Below are positions 37,217 to 46,437 of a DNA stretch of 64,000 nucleotides, in pieces. The first letter of the stretch is position 1. Every line of letters starts with the position of its first letter. The stretch comes from Butyrivibrio sp. LC3010 (GTDB taxonomy: Bacteria; Bacillota; Clostridia; Lachnospirales; Lachnospiraceae). The translations under genes were made by a program, and so were the position numbers. Under the pieces are notes generated by a model. It did not search any database. It saw only the letters and a program-made list of their open reading frames with translations, and was not told where the DNA came from. Where the stretch lies: contig NZ_AUJU01000026.1 of NCBI RefSeq assembly GCF_000424385.1, positions 1 to 64,000 on the forward strand, read 5' to 3'.

Positions 37217-37381
37217 ATGGAATGGAAAAAAGCGTTTGATCGTATCATGGATCAGTTGTACAATCACCCAGAAGAAATGAGATGCAGATTGCTTGGGAAG
37301 TATGACAACACAACAGGAACAGTTGCTACGGAGGATCGTAGAACCGCAATTGAAATGTTGCAGAGCATGCAGAATGCATGA
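37217..37381 (+). CDS. Small 54-residue protein
   Basis: The frame begins MEWKKAFDRIMDQLYNHPEE and ends with TAATEDRRTAIEMLQSMQNA-like helical sequence before TGA. AAGGAG lies nine bases before the ATG, and a promoter and a terminator bracket it, so it is a self-contained gene. It has no signal peptide or membrane segment and would form two helices around a short loop (GKYDNTTGTVA). No family was recognised. Confidence 0.7.
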   Translation: MEWKKAFDRIMDQLYNHPEEMRCRLLGKYDNTTGTVATEDRRTAIEMLQSMQNA

Positions 37382-37392
37382 TTAGAATATTT

Positions 37393-37424
37393 TAAACACC
37401 GCACAATCGTGCGGTGTTTTTTAT
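37393..37424 (+). terminator. Terminator after the small gene
   Basis: AAACACCGCAC pairs perfectly with GTGCGGTGTTT around a 4-base loop and is followed by a T run. Confidence 0.93.
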
Positions 37425-37601
37425 TTTTGTGGCAATATTTGATTTTATCGGTATAATTATATATGGGGGTTCTTATTTTTTTCCATGGTTAACAATAATT
37501 TGACAGATACTTAAGTCGTAAAAGAAATTGATATTCCTGCATTTCTTATCCAGGGATAATTGTAATATGAATGTTGCAGCTTATTGAGAGGGAGTCAATC
37601 A

Positions 37602-38708
37602 GTGAAAACTATTAGAGGGGTAAAGACTTTTGTTGTTGCAATGGCATGTTCAGGGTTGTGTGCCTGTGGGTTTAGCGGAAATACTGATATTTCCGGTGAT
37701 AATACTGGCATAAGGATTTCAGCTAACTCAGAACCAATATATTTTGAAACTCCTATACTTGGAAAGCCAGGATTGGAGATGAATGAAGCTTTAGAGGGCG
37801 ATGAAGTTATAGAGGGCGATGAAGCTTCAGTTGAAATGATAACTTCGGAAAGTGATAAATCTGAACCGGAAATGGCTAAAGGCAGCGGAGCTGATGAAAT
37901 AAAGTCGTCAGGAACCAATGAGGATATCTCTGAAGCTCAGGAGACAAATGAAGTTACCAATGAGCAGAATCTTGCAAGTGATCTTCCGGCTGCCTCTGGG
38001 GCTTCATCCGGGAATATAGATTTGTCCTGCGATCTGCAGACACTTGAAAACATGCATTATTCGGATGAGCAGATGCAGCAAATTATTGCTTTTTATGAGA
38101 ATACGGTATTTGCCGGGGATTCAGTGTTATTGGGATTTAGGAATTACTCAGCAAAAAGCACGGATCCCATGTTAAAACAGCTTCAGTTTTTAGCTGCAGG
38201 TTCACTGTCTTTGCATAATTCATTCTGGCCAGTCAGTGAAAAAAGTGTGCATCCTTTATATCAGGGAGCACAACATCCTATATGGGAATCAATTCAGATG
38301 ATGGGGGCGAAAAGAGCATTTCTTTTCTTTGGAATTAATGATGTCAGTTCAAATATGGATGAATCGGTTTCACTTTATCCGCAACTGATTGAAAAAATCA
38401 AAGAGCTTTCGCCTGATATAGAAATAAACATCATAAGCGCGACCTATACTCTTAAAGATAAGGGCAAGGGTAAGCTTAATAATGAAAATCTTGCTACATT
38501 TAACAGCAGAGTCCGTGAGCTTGCCTCAGAATATGGATGGGGATACATAGACATGGCAAATGTGCTCTCAGACGGTGCAGGGAATCTTGCTGAGCAATAT
38601 TGTAGTGATGGTTTTTTGCATGAGTCCTATAAGGCGTATGATGTGTGGAAAATGATGCTTATAAGATTTGCTGCCAACCGCCTGGGACTTGAGGAAAAGC
38701 AGGGATAA
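37602..38708 (+). CDS. SGNH/GDSL-type esterase lipoprotein
   Basis: The 368-residue protein has a lipoprotein signal ending in LCAC and a long acidic Ser/Glu/Asp linker to about residue 145. A C-terminal SGNH hydrolase domain follows: block I GDSVLLG (S174 the presumed nucleophile), block III FFGINDV and DGFLHES (D336 and H340 completing the triad). Such enzymes remove or transfer acyl groups on surface polysaccharides. The GTG at 37602 is chosen because GAGGGAG lies before it. It stands first in a group with DUF4358, MBOAT and DHHW proteins, which argues for a role in polymer O-acylation. Confidence 0.82.
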   Translation: MKTIRGVKTFVVAMACSGLCACGFSGNTDISGDNTGIRISANSEPIYFETPILGKPGLEMNEALEGDEVIEGDEASVEMITSESDKSEPEMAKGSGADEIKSSGTNEDISEAQETNEVTNEQNLASDLPAASGASSGNIDLSCDLQTLENMHYSDEQMQQIIAFYENTVFAGDSVLLGFRNYSAKSTDPMLKQLQFLAAGSLSLHNSFWPVSEKSVHPLYQGAQHPIWESIQMMGAKRAFLFFGINDVSSNMDESVSLYPQLIEKIKELSPDIEINIISATYTLKDKGKGKLNNENLATFNSRVRELASEYGWGYIDMANVLSDGAGNLAEQYCSDGFLHESYKAYDVWKMMLIRFAANRLGLEEKQG

Positions 38709-38864
38709 CCTACAGTAACCACTACACTAAATAGTAGGGGAGCTGGCTACCGTTAGCGTACTTATTTTGGCGCGTATGGTAAGCGTATCCGACAGGACTT
38801 GGTAAGAAATAAAAAACATTTATGGAGGAGGGGCTGATTTCGGATATCGAAGTTAGATACAAGT

Positions 38865-39416
38865 ATGAAAAAGAGAGTTGTAATTACATTAGGACTGGTT
38901 TTGGCTACAATGATGATAGGAGCTTCAGGATGTGGAGGCTCGTCAGGTCAGGGCGGGAATGCGCAAACCGCGGAAAATGCGTCTGCAGAGTCTTCTGCTG
39001 ATAATGCCGGGGTACAAAAGACTGCGCTTAAGCCCGGTGAAATCTATGAAAAGATAAAGGCGACATATACACTTCCGGAGATGTATGAAGCTGATGCAGA
39101 CTGGCTGATGAATTATTATGGCATAGATGCCGGGATGCTTTCAGATTACGTATTTGCTGAGGCAGATGAAGTGCATGCAGACAGAGTGATCATATTAAAT
39201 GTGGCAGATTCCGGAAACGTAGCAGAAGTAAAAGAAAAACTTGAAGCTGTTTTGGGACAACTCTCATCTCAGGAAATGCTTGATTATTTGCCGGATCAGG
39301 CTGACATCATTACTTCTGCCAGAATTAAGCAAGAGGGGAATACCTTGTATCTTGTTATTTCGCCTGATGCAGAGGGAATAGAAGAAATAATTAAGAGTGG
39401 TCTTTTGGGGGAATAA
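38865..39416 (+). CDS. DUF4358-family lipoprotein
   Basis: The 183-residue protein has a lipoprotein signal (MIGASGC lipobox) followed by a Ser/Ala linker and a domain typical of DUF4358 (EMYEADADWLMNYYGID and VADSGNVAEVKEKLEAVLGQ). The function is unknown, but such proteins are often found next to MBOAT acyltransferases. The ATG at 38865 lacks a nearby ribosome site; a strong GGAGGAGGGG lies about 35 bases upstream, next to an out-of-frame ATG at 38822. It is followed after six bases by the MBOAT gene. Confidence 0.82.
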   Translation: MKKRVVITLGLVLATMMIGASGCGGSSGQGGNAQTAENASAESSADNAGVQKTALKPGEIYEKIKATYTLPEMYEADADWLMNYYGIDAGMLSDYVFAEADEVHADRVIILNVADSGNVAEVKEKLEAVLGQLSSQEMLDYLPDQADIITSARIKQEGNTLYLVISPDAEGIEEIIKSGLLGE

Positions 39417-39422
39417 AGAGTA

Positions 39423-40832
39423 GTGGTATTTAGTAGTCTTGCGTTTTTGTTCTTTTTTTTACCGGCATTTTTGATTCTATATTATGTATTTCCCGGCAGG
39501 GCGAAAAATTTCGTCCTGCTTGCATTTAGTCTTATATTTTATGCCTGGGGTGAGCCTATATACATTCTGCTCATGCTGTTATCATCATTTGTGGATTATG
39601 TAGACGGACTGCTTCAGGAAAAATTCCAATCATCTGTTACAAAGAAGAGACTGTCTCTCTCTTTGGCTCTGATCATCAATTTTTCACTTCTTGGATATTT
39701 TAAATATGCAGACTTTTCTGTAAGTATCTGGAACAGTCTGACCGGCCTTGATGTTAAGCTGCCGGGAGTCGCACTTCCGGTGGGAATCAGTTTTTATACC
39801 TTTCAGACAGTCAGCTATTCGATTGATGTGTACAAAGGAAGGATAAAAGCGGAGCATAATTATCTGGATTATCTGACTTATGTGTCGATGTTTCCACAAT
39901 TGATAGCTGGACCAATCGTGAGATTTGTGTCAGTACAGAAGGAACTTCATAAAAGAGAGATTAATGAGAGAAACTTCGTATCCGGCATTAAAAGATTTAT
40001 TCTGGGACTTCTTCGTAAAGTCCTTATTGCCAATCAGATTGGTGCACTTTGGGATACGATTCGTGTAGATGATGATATTTCAGTTGTTACGGCATGGCTT
40101 GGACTACTGTGCTTTACTCTGCAGCTTTATTATGACTTTAGTGCCTACAGCGATATGGCAATCGGACTTGGAAAAATGCTTGGATTCCATTTTCCGGAAA
40201 ACTTTATGTATCCCCTTAGCGCTGTATCAATAACAGATTTTTGGCGTCGCTGGCATATATCACTCTCAACATGGTTCAGAGACTATGTGTATATCCCTCT
40301 GGGCGGAAACAGAGTGGGAAAACTGAAGCATTTGAGGAATATATTCGTTGTATGGTTTCTGACCGGTTTATGGCATGGAGCATCCTGGAATTTTGTTTTG
40401 TGGGGACTATATCACGGAGTGCTGCTTACCCTGGAAAAATATATTTGGGGAAAAGGTCTTAAAAAGCTACCTGAGCTATTACAGCACGTGTATACAGTAA
40501 TAATTGTAGTATTTGGCTTTGGAATATTTACTTTTGATGATCTTGGCGAGATGGGGCACTATTTTATAAAGCTTGTAGGAATACCTCATAATCCCCTTTA
40601 TAGTAGTGAATTTTTATGGTATTCGGGCAATTATATGATTGTGCTGGTGATAGCAATTATACTGGCATTCCCTGTATACCCCCGGCTCTTGGAAAAGCTA
40701 TCAGGCAAAAAGACCCTTACAGTAAGCATTGCGAAGGCTACTTTTGCAGTAGTAATAATCGCGTTGTTTATACTGGCAGTTTCAAGCCTGGTAAGAGATA
40801 CTTATAATCCTTTTTTGTACTTTAGGTTTTGA
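39423..40832 (+). CDS. MBOAT-family O-acyltransferase (AlgI/DltB type)
   Basis: The 469-residue membrane protein starts MVFSSLAFLFFFLPAFLILY from a GTG, the usual N-terminus of this group. It contains LPVGISFYTFQTVSYSIDVYKG, QLIAGPIVRF, ISLSTWFRDYVYIPLGGNR and the catalytic WHGASWNFVLWG (about W317, H318). Such enzymes move acetyl groups across the membrane onto exopolysaccharide, alginate or wall polymers, working with an extracellular SGNH-like partner. The neighbouring DHHW and SGNH genes fit that role. It overlaps no gene but follows DUF4358 by six bases. Confidence 0.93.
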   Translation: MVFSSLAFLFFFLPAFLILYYVFPGRAKNFVLLAFSLIFYAWGEPIYILLMLLSSFVDYVDGLLQEKFQSSVTKKRLSLSLALIINFSLLGYFKYADFSVSIWNSLTGLDVKLPGVALPVGISFYTFQTVSYSIDVYKGRIKAEHNYLDYLTYVSMFPQLIAGPIVRFVSVQKELHKREINERNFVSGIKRFILGLLRKVLIANQIGALWDTIRVDDDISVVTAWLGLLCFTLQLYYDFSAYSDMAIGLGKMLGFHFPENFMYPLSAVSITDFWRRWHISLSTWFRDYVYIPLGGNRVGKLKHLRNIFVVWFLTGLWHGASWNFVLWGLYHGVLLTLEKYIWGKGLKKLPELLQHVYTVIIVVFGFGIFTFDDLGEMGHYFIKLVGIPHNPLYSSEFLWYSGNYMIVLVIAIILAFPVYPRLLEKLSGKKTLTVSIAKATFAVVIIALFILAVSSLVRDTYNPFLYFRF

Positions 40833-40864
40833 TGTAACTATAAGGAGCAAATTTATAACTGATC

Positions 40865-42130
40865 ATGACTAAAAGAGACTTTGAAGAGAAAAATTCAGAT
40901 GCATATAAAAACGAAAAAGTAACATGGCAGGATAGAGTATTGTCATATATCATCTGTGCCATAATGCTTTGTTTTATAATCTGCTTTTTCTGTTTTGAAA
41001 AAAGAGATTTTTCAGTAAATGAAAACCGACCCCTTTCCAAGTTTCCTGTTTTGAAATTCGAGAATGTAAAGAGTGGACAGTTTACTGAAGGACTGGAAAA
41101 ATATGCCGCAGATCATTTTCCTTTTCGTGATACACTCATGGCTTTAATGGCTGAAACACAGAGAATTAGCGGAAGGAAGGAGATTAACGGAGTATATCTG
41201 GCAAATGATGGATCATTAATTGAGAAATATGATGAACCACGCAATACCGGAAAACAGATTGAGCAGTTTTCAAAGCTTGCAGAGAATGTGGAGAATGCTG
41301 ATGTTATGCTCATGCTTGTGCCAACTGCCATAGAAGTGTGTTCCGATAAGCTTCCGGCAAACGTTCCTCAAAATCAGAAAGATGCGCAGCAGCAGGTTAT
41401 TGGCAGGATTTATGATGCAGTTCCGGAAAAACTGCAGACAATTGATGCATTGGCAACATTAAAAAATGCCTATGAAAAAACTGTTAAGGGAACCGGGGAT
41501 ATATTATCGGCTATACCCCAAAAAGCAAATGAGGAGTCATTTAGTGGCACTGATGGTAATCAGGGACTATTTTACCGGACTGACCACCACTGGACCGTCT
41601 ATGGGGCGTATGCGGGATATAAAGCCTATTGCTCTGCGAAAGGAATAGCAGAAGTACCTATTGATGAATATGATCTTAAAATCGTGTCAGACAGCTTTAA
41701 AGGAACCATATTCTCAAAGCTAAACGACAACTATTTTGGAAACGATATTATTACTTCTGTTAATCATCCTGCATGGAAATTGAAGGTGGAATATTCTGAT
41801 ACAGGCGAAGTGACTGACACAATATACAATGAAGAATACCTTAAGGAGAAGGATCAGTATTCGTACTTTTTGAACAATATTCATCCCATGGTGACAATAA
41901 CTAATGATGCGGTAGAAAGCGGTGCACTGGCCCTTGTTAAGGACAGCTATGCTAACAGTATGGTGCCTTATCTTTTGGCTCACTATCACAAAATATTCAT
42001 TTTTGATACGCGATACTACAAAGGCGGGCCATCAAAATTTATCAATGAGCATGATGATATTACAGACGTTTTGATTCTCTATAACATGAATACAATAGAC
42101 AATGACACCGGAATTGGTGGAATTTATTAA
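40865..42130 (+). CDS. DHHW-family protein (AlgX/AlgJ-like O-acetylation partner)
   Basis: The 421-residue protein has one membrane segment near residues 24-42 and an extracellular domain containing the literal DHHW motif (about 239-242, in RTDHHWTVYGAY). ALVKDSYANSMVPYLLAHY follows, resembling the SGNH-like block of AlgJ/AlgX with its catalytic serine. In alginate systems these proteins receive acetyl groups from the MBOAT protein. The best ribosome site (AAGGAG) is about 18 bases from the ATG, wider than usual. The terminator after it is shared with ptsI on the other strand. Confidence 0.88.
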   Translation: MTKRDFEEKNSDAYKNEKVTWQDRVLSYIICAIMLCFIICFFCFEKRDFSVNENRPLSKFPVLKFENVKSGQFTEGLEKYAADHFPFRDTLMALMAETQRISGRKEINGVYLANDGSLIEKYDEPRNTGKQIEQFSKLAENVENADVMLMLVPTAIEVCSDKLPANVPQNQKDAQQQVIGRIYDAVPEKLQTIDALATLKNAYEKTVKGTGDILSAIPQKANEESFSGTDGNQGLFYRTDHHWTVYGAYAGYKAYCSAKGIAEVPIDEYDLKIVSDSFKGTIFSKLNDNYFGNDIITSVNHPAWKLKVEYSDTGEVTDTIYNEEYLKEKDQYSYFLNNIHPMVTITNDAVESGALALVKDSYANSMVPYLLAHYHKIFIFDTRYYKGGPSKFINEHDDITDVLILYNMNTIDNDTGIGGIY

Positions 42131-42136
42131 AAATAA

Positions 42137-42178
42137 ATCCCTCACGCCGCAACATTACGTGCAGCGTGAGGGATTATT
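42137..42178. terminator. Bidirectional terminator between the DHHW gene and ptsI
   Basis: AATCCCTCACGC pairs with GCGTGAGGGATT in a long stem. A and T flanks on both sides let it serve the two converging genes. Confidence 0.85.
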
Positions 42179-42223
42179 AGATTAAGATCTTTGTTTGCAA
42201 AGGGCAGAAATCGTAAGACGAAT

Positions 42224-43930
42224 TTATTCTTTTGCAGCTGCTTTAAGAGCGGCTACAATCTCAGATTCTGTGGCCATTCCCATTACCTTCTCAGCGAGGG
42301 CATCAGCTTCTGCTTTTGACCACTTGGAAATAATGCAGCGTGCTGTAAGAACAAGAACAGGATTTACGCTGTACTCATCAAGTCCAAAGGACATAAGAAG
42401 CGGAATCATTAGCGGATCTGCAGCAGCTTCTCCGCACATTCCAACAGGGATACCTGCCTTTTTACCACACTCAATAATATTCTTGATGGAGCGCAGTACT
42501 GATGGCTGGAATGAGGAATACAGATAAGCAACCTTGGGATTACCTCTGTCAACGCTCATGGTGTATTGTGTAAGATCGTTTGTTCCGATTGAGAAGAAGT
42601 CAGCTTCTTTAGCAAGAAGATCAGCAATGAGAGAGGCGGAGGCAGTTTCTATCATGCATCCTACTTCAATATTCTTATCAAAATCTATACCTTCTGAAGA
42701 TAGGTCATTTTTGATTTCTTCTACAAGCGTTTTAACACTTCTGACTTCATCAACAGTTGTTACAAGCGGAACCATGATCTTTACTTTTCCGAAAGCACTT
42801 GCTCTGACTATGGCACGAAGCTGTGTCTTGTACATATCAGTGTTTGCAAGGCAGTAGCGCACGGCTCTGTATCCGAGGAAAGGATTTTCCTCTTTTTCAA
42901 GTCCAAGGTATGGAATATCCTTGTCGCCACCGATATCAAGTGTACGAATAATAACGCAGCGACCATCCATAGTCTGGACAGCTTCCTTATATGCTTCAAA
43001 TTGTTCTTCTTCTGTAGGAAGATGAGTGTTGTCCATGAAAAGGAATTCGGAACGGAAAAGGCCAACGCCTTCGCCATCACATTCCATGGCTTTTTTTGCA
43101 TCCTTAGGAGTTCCGATGTTGCAGAAGAGTTCAAGCTTTGTGCCGTCGGCATTGACGGTTTCTTTTCCTATGAAAGTTTTAAGCTCTGCCTGTTTACGTA
43201 TGAATTCTTCACGCTTAAGCATGTATTTTGAAAGAACATCGCCGTCTGCATTGATATAGACGTCACCCTCGGTTCCGTCAATAATAGCGGTATCTTTGTC
43301 TTTTACCTCATCAACAATTCCGGGAACGGAGAGGACAGCAGGAATTTCAAGGGCTCTTGCAAGGATAGCAGAGTGGGAGGTTTTTCCTCCAATCTCTGTG
43401 ATAATACCTGTGACATTCTCTTTTACAATCTGAGATGTCATGGAAGGTGTGAGATCCTTGCAGACAAGTACTGTGCCAGGTGCTACCTTGCTGATATCAA
43501 CATCCTTGATTCCAAGAAGCTTTTTAAGGACACTTACCTTTACATCTGCGATATCAGAAGCTCTCTGACGCATCATGTCATCATCCATTTTGGAAAACAT
43601 TCCAATGAACATGTCGCATACAGCTGTGAGAGCAGCCTCGGCACACTGTCCTGAATCTATCATTTTGTCCATTTCACCTGACATGGCAGGGTCAGAGATC
43701 ATAACTGCATGTCCCTGAAGAATTTCAGCTTCCTTGGGACCTATACGTTTACGTACATCCTCTGCCATAGCATTTGTCTCGTCCACGAAATCAGAGATGG
43801 CTTTGTGAAAACGCTCTTTTTCAGCAGCGGGATCAGTGATCTTTTTTGCTTCAAAAGAAAGATCCTGTTCAACTATGCGACAAATACTTCCAATTCCGAT
43901 TCCTCTTGATGCAGCTATTCCTTTGTACAT
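42224..43930 (-). CDS. ptsI: PTS Enzyme I (phosphoenolpyruvate-protein phosphotransferase)
   Basis: The 568-residue protein starts MYKGIAASRGIGIGSI. The phosphorylated histidine is H186 in GGKTSHSAILARALEIPAV. The PEP-binding barrel carries VGLFRSEFLFM, CMIETASASL, FSIGTNDLTQYTM and the catalytic cysteine in GMCGEAAADP. It transfers phosphate from PEP to HPr. It is the last gene of the fructose operon, after ptsH. AGGAGG precedes the start on the minus strand. Codon bias suggests high expression. Confidence 0.96.
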   Translation of the reverse strand: MYKGIAASRGIGIGSICRIVEQDLSFEAKKITDPAAEKERFHKAISDFVDETNAMAEDVRKRIGPKEAEILQGHAVMISDPAMSGEMDKMIDSGQCAEAALTAVCDMFIGMFSKMDDDMMRQRASDIADVKVSVLKKLLGIKDVDISKVAPGTVLVCKDLTPSMTSQIVKENVTGIITEIGGKTSHSAILARALEIPAVLSVPGIVDEVKDKDTAIIDGTEGDVYINADGDVLSKYMLKREEFIRKQAELKTFIGKETVNADGTKLELFCNIGTPKDAKKAMECDGEGVGLFRSEFLFMDNTHLPTEEEQFEAYKEAVQTMDGRCVIIRTLDIGGDKDIPYLGLEKEENPFLGYRAVRYCLANTDMYKTQLRAIVRASAFGKVKIMVPLVTTVDEVRSVKTLVEEIKNDLSSEGIDFDKNIEVGCMIETASASLIADLLAKEADFFSIGTNDLTQYTMSVDRGNPKVAYLYSSFQPSVLRSIKNIIECGKKAGIPVGMCGEAAADPLMIPLLMSFGLDEYSVNPVLVLTARCIISKWSKAEADALAEKVMGMATESEIVAALKAAAKE

Positions 43931-44022
43931 TAAAATTAGCCTCCTTTGTCGTGGTATCCTGACTGCAAATAAATGTGAGCATATGAAAAAGCTACCAATT
44001 GCAGACGGAATAATAGAAAACA

Positions 44023-44050
44023 GCTCCCCGACACAGTAGTGCCGGAGAGC
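44023..44050 (-). terminator. Hairpin between ptsH and ptsI, possibly a partial terminator
   Basis: Read on the minus strand, GCTCTCCGGCAC pairs with GTGTCGGGGAGC (two wobble pairs) around TACT and is followed by TGTTTTCT. The tail is weak, so read-through into ptsI is expected. It could also stabilise the 3' end of the ptsH message. Confidence 0.6.
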
Positions 44051-44070
44051 ATTTATTCAAGCAATAATAA

Positions 44071-44334
44071 TTAGTCACCCATACCGGACTCGATGAACTC
44101 AGAAAGCTCAGCAAGAGCTTTTTCTTCATCAGGACCTTCACACTGAAGCACAATATCAGAACCGCATTTAATGCAAGCGCTCATAAGGAACATAACGCTT
44201 TTGCAGTCATAGCTGTTTCCGTTGAACAGAATTTTTACATCACTGTCAAAAGGAGTAGCCTTCTGTGACAGGAGACTGGCCGGACGCATGTGCATGCCCT
44301 GTTCGTTCTTTACTGTAATATTTTTTGATACCAT
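44071..44334 (-). CDS. ptsH: PTS phosphocarrier HPr
   Basis: The 87-residue protein has the phospho-acceptor H15 (GMHMRPAS) and the regulatory serine S46 (KSVMFLM), the HPr-kinase target in Firmicutes. So it can act both in sugar transport and in carbon catabolite control. The helix after S46 has two cysteines (SACIKCG) not seen in standard HPr. It lies between fruA and ptsI; a ribosome site precedes the start (AGGTAATTAAATG). Confidence 0.93.
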   Translation of the reverse strand: MVSKNITVKNEQGMHMRPASLLSQKATPFDSDVKILFNGNSYDCKSVMFLMSACIKCGSDIVLQCEGPDEEKALAELSEFIESGMGD

Positions 44335-44371
44335 TTAATTACCTCAACTTTCTAGTACATATCATCCGGTG

Positions 44372-44392
44372 CCTTCCCTTTGATAGGGAAGG
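44372..44392. repeat. Hairpin between fruA and ptsH
   Basis: CCTTCCCT pairs perfectly with AGGGAAGG around a 5-base loop, with no T run. It may protect or process the polycistronic RNA. Confidence 0.45.
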
Positions 44393-44421
44393 GGGATGAG
44401 TGGTTATTATTTTCTATATTA

Positions 44422-46350
44422 TTACTCGTTTACATTCTTTTTAAGAATTCCGAGCATTATAGCACCGATAACGGATCCAATAAGAAGTGATACAAGATAC
44501 ATAGCTACGTTTCCAACTACAGGGAATACGAAGATTCCGCCGTGAGGAGCCATGAGTGTGCACTTAAATGCCATTGAAAGAGCACCAGCTACGCCTGAAC
44601 CTACCATAAGGGAAGGAATAACGTGAAGCGGATCAGCTGCTGCAAACGGGATAGCACCCTCTGTGATGAAGCAAAGACCCATGATGAAGTTAACAGGACC
44701 TGACTTTCTCTCGCCTTCTGTGAACTTATTCTTGAAGAAGATAGTTGCAAGTGCGATAGCAATAGGAGGAACCATACCACCAACCATAACTGCTGCCATG
44801 ATCATGTAACCTGTTTCGTTCTGGTTTGCAAGTGCTGCTGTACCGAATACGTAAGCTGCCTTGTTGAGCGGGCCACCCATATCTGTAGCCATCATAGCGC
44901 CGAGAAGTATTCCGAGTACTACGATTGAACCACTGCTCATGCCTGTAAGGACATTTGAAATCCATGTATTAAGGGCACCAACAATAGGATTGATAGCGCA
45001 CATAACAAGACCGATGACAAGGATACCACACAGAGGATAGATTAGTACGGGCTTAATTCCTTCAAGTGCTGCCGGAAGACCATCTGTAAGCTTTCTAATG
45101 CAAAGTACAATGTAACCTGAAGCAAAACCTGCAACAAGAGCACCAAGGAAAGCAGAGGGGATGTCACCACCGGGATTAGCAAATGTAGCGCCGGATGCTG
45201 CAAGGGCACCGCCTACGAAACCAACTGCAAGACCGGGTCTGTCAGCAATACTCTGAGCAATGAATCCTGCAAGTATAGGAAGCATGAATCCAAATGCTGT
45301 ACCACCGATTGACTTAAACCATGCAGCAACAGGAGTATTGGAACCGAAGTTGCTGGGATCGATTGAGTAGTCATCAAGCAGGAATGCAATTGCTATAAGA
45401 ATACCACCGCCGATAACGAATGGAAGCATGTGGGAAACACCGTTCATAAGGTGCTTGTATGCTTTTCTTCCTGCGCTTTCATTATCCATGGAAGAGCTGC
45501 TCTTTGAGATTGTGCCTGAATGCTGGTATACAGGAACATCTCCTGAAACCGCTCTGTCAATAAGGTCTTTTGAGTGATGAATTGCATCAGCTGTAGAAGC
45601 TTTGATAACCTTCTTGCCGTTAAAGCGGGACATCTCTACATTTTTATCTGCTGCGATGATGATGACATCAGCTGCAGCTATTTCGGAGTCTGTAAGAACG
45701 TTCTTGGCTCCGCCTGAACCATCAGTCTCTACCTTGATTGAGTGACCCTGGTCCTTTGCACACTGCTCAAGAGCTTCAGCTGCCATATATGTATGTGCAA
45801 TACCTGTAGGGCATGCTGTTACACCGAGAAGCTTAAGACCTGTCTTTGAGGGAGCAGGAGATACGGATGCATCAGCATTGTTTTTCTTATCGCGTGCATC
45901 TTCCTGTTTGTCGATGAGGTCGATGAACTCTTCGGGAGTCTTAGCCTCAATAAGTGACTTTGTAAATGTCTGATCCATCAGCATTGTCATAAGCTTTGAC
46001 AATACTTCAAGATGTGTATCAGCAGCACCGTCTGGAGCTGCGATCATGAATAAAAGTTTGCTGGGCTGATTATCAAGTGATTTGTAATCAACACCTGAAG
46101 GAACAGTGATGGCAACGAGACCTGCCTTCTTAACAGCTGCTGTTTTTGCGTGCGGAACAGCAATCCCCATACCTACAGCTGTTGAGCCTTTTGCTTCTCT
46201 TGCCTCAATTGCAGCTTTAAAATCTGCCTTGTTATTAAGGTTTCCCACCTTGTCATGGAGCGCTACCATTAAATCAATTGCTGCACCCTGATCTGCTGCG
46301 GTCTGATTTAAGCTAACCCCATCTTTGCTTAAAAGATCTTTGATTTTCAT
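44422..46350 (-). CDS. fruA: Fructose-specific PTS Enzyme IIABC
   Basis: The 642-residue protein contains, in order, an EIIA domain with phospho-histidine H67 (GMGIAVPHAKT), a Ser/Ala-rich linker at about 152-170, and an EIIB domain with C180 (GVTACPTGIAHTYMAAEAL). An EIIC membrane domain from about 300 shows GVSHMLPFVIGGGILIAI, ATDMGGPLNKAAYVFG and LMAPHGGIFVFP. It imports fructose as fructose-1-phosphate. The order A-B-C is common in Firmicutes. GGGAG lies before the ATG. It follows fruK in the operon. Confidence 0.95.
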   Translation of the reverse strand: MKIKDLLSKDGVSLNQTAADQGAAIDLMVALHDKVGNLNNKADFKAAIEAREAKGSTAVGMGIAVPHAKTAAVKKAGLVAITVPSGVDYKSLDNQPSKLLFMIAAPDGAADTHLEVLSKLMTMLMDQTFTKSLIEAKTPEEFIDLIDKQEDARDKKNNADASVSPAPSKTGLKLLGVTACPTGIAHTYMAAEALEQCAKDQGHSIKVETDGSGGAKNVLTDSEIAAADVIIIAADKNVEMSRFNGKKVIKASTADAIHHSKDLIDRAVSGDVPVYQHSGTISKSSSSMDNESAGRKAYKHLMNGVSHMLPFVIGGGILIAIAFLLDDYSIDPSNFGSNTPVAAWFKSIGGTAFGFMLPILAGFIAQSIADRPGLAVGFVGGALAASGATFANPGGDIPSAFLGALVAGFASGYIVLCIRKLTDGLPAALEGIKPVLIYPLCGILVIGLVMCAINPIVGALNTWISNVLTGMSSGSIVVLGILLGAMMATDMGGPLNKAAYVFGTAALANQNETGYMIMAAVMVGGMVPPIAIALATIFFKNKFTEGERKSGPVNFIMGLCFITEGAIPFAAADPLHVIPSLMVGSGVAGALSMAFKCTLMAPHGGIFVFPVVGNVAMYLVSLLIGSVIGAIMLGILKKNVNE

Positions 46351-46437
46351 TTTTCTCCCTTTCTATGCTTAAAGCATGATACTGGGGTAAACCCCAATAC
46401 ATTTGTCCTTATATTGACGAAACATTTTTTATGATAT

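Noticed and set aside
38822-39001. 59-codon frame overlapping the DUF4358 lipoprotein gene
   Set aside because: It has a strong ribosome site nearby, but the amino-acid sequence is an out-of-frame reading of the lipoprotein gene with no family features.
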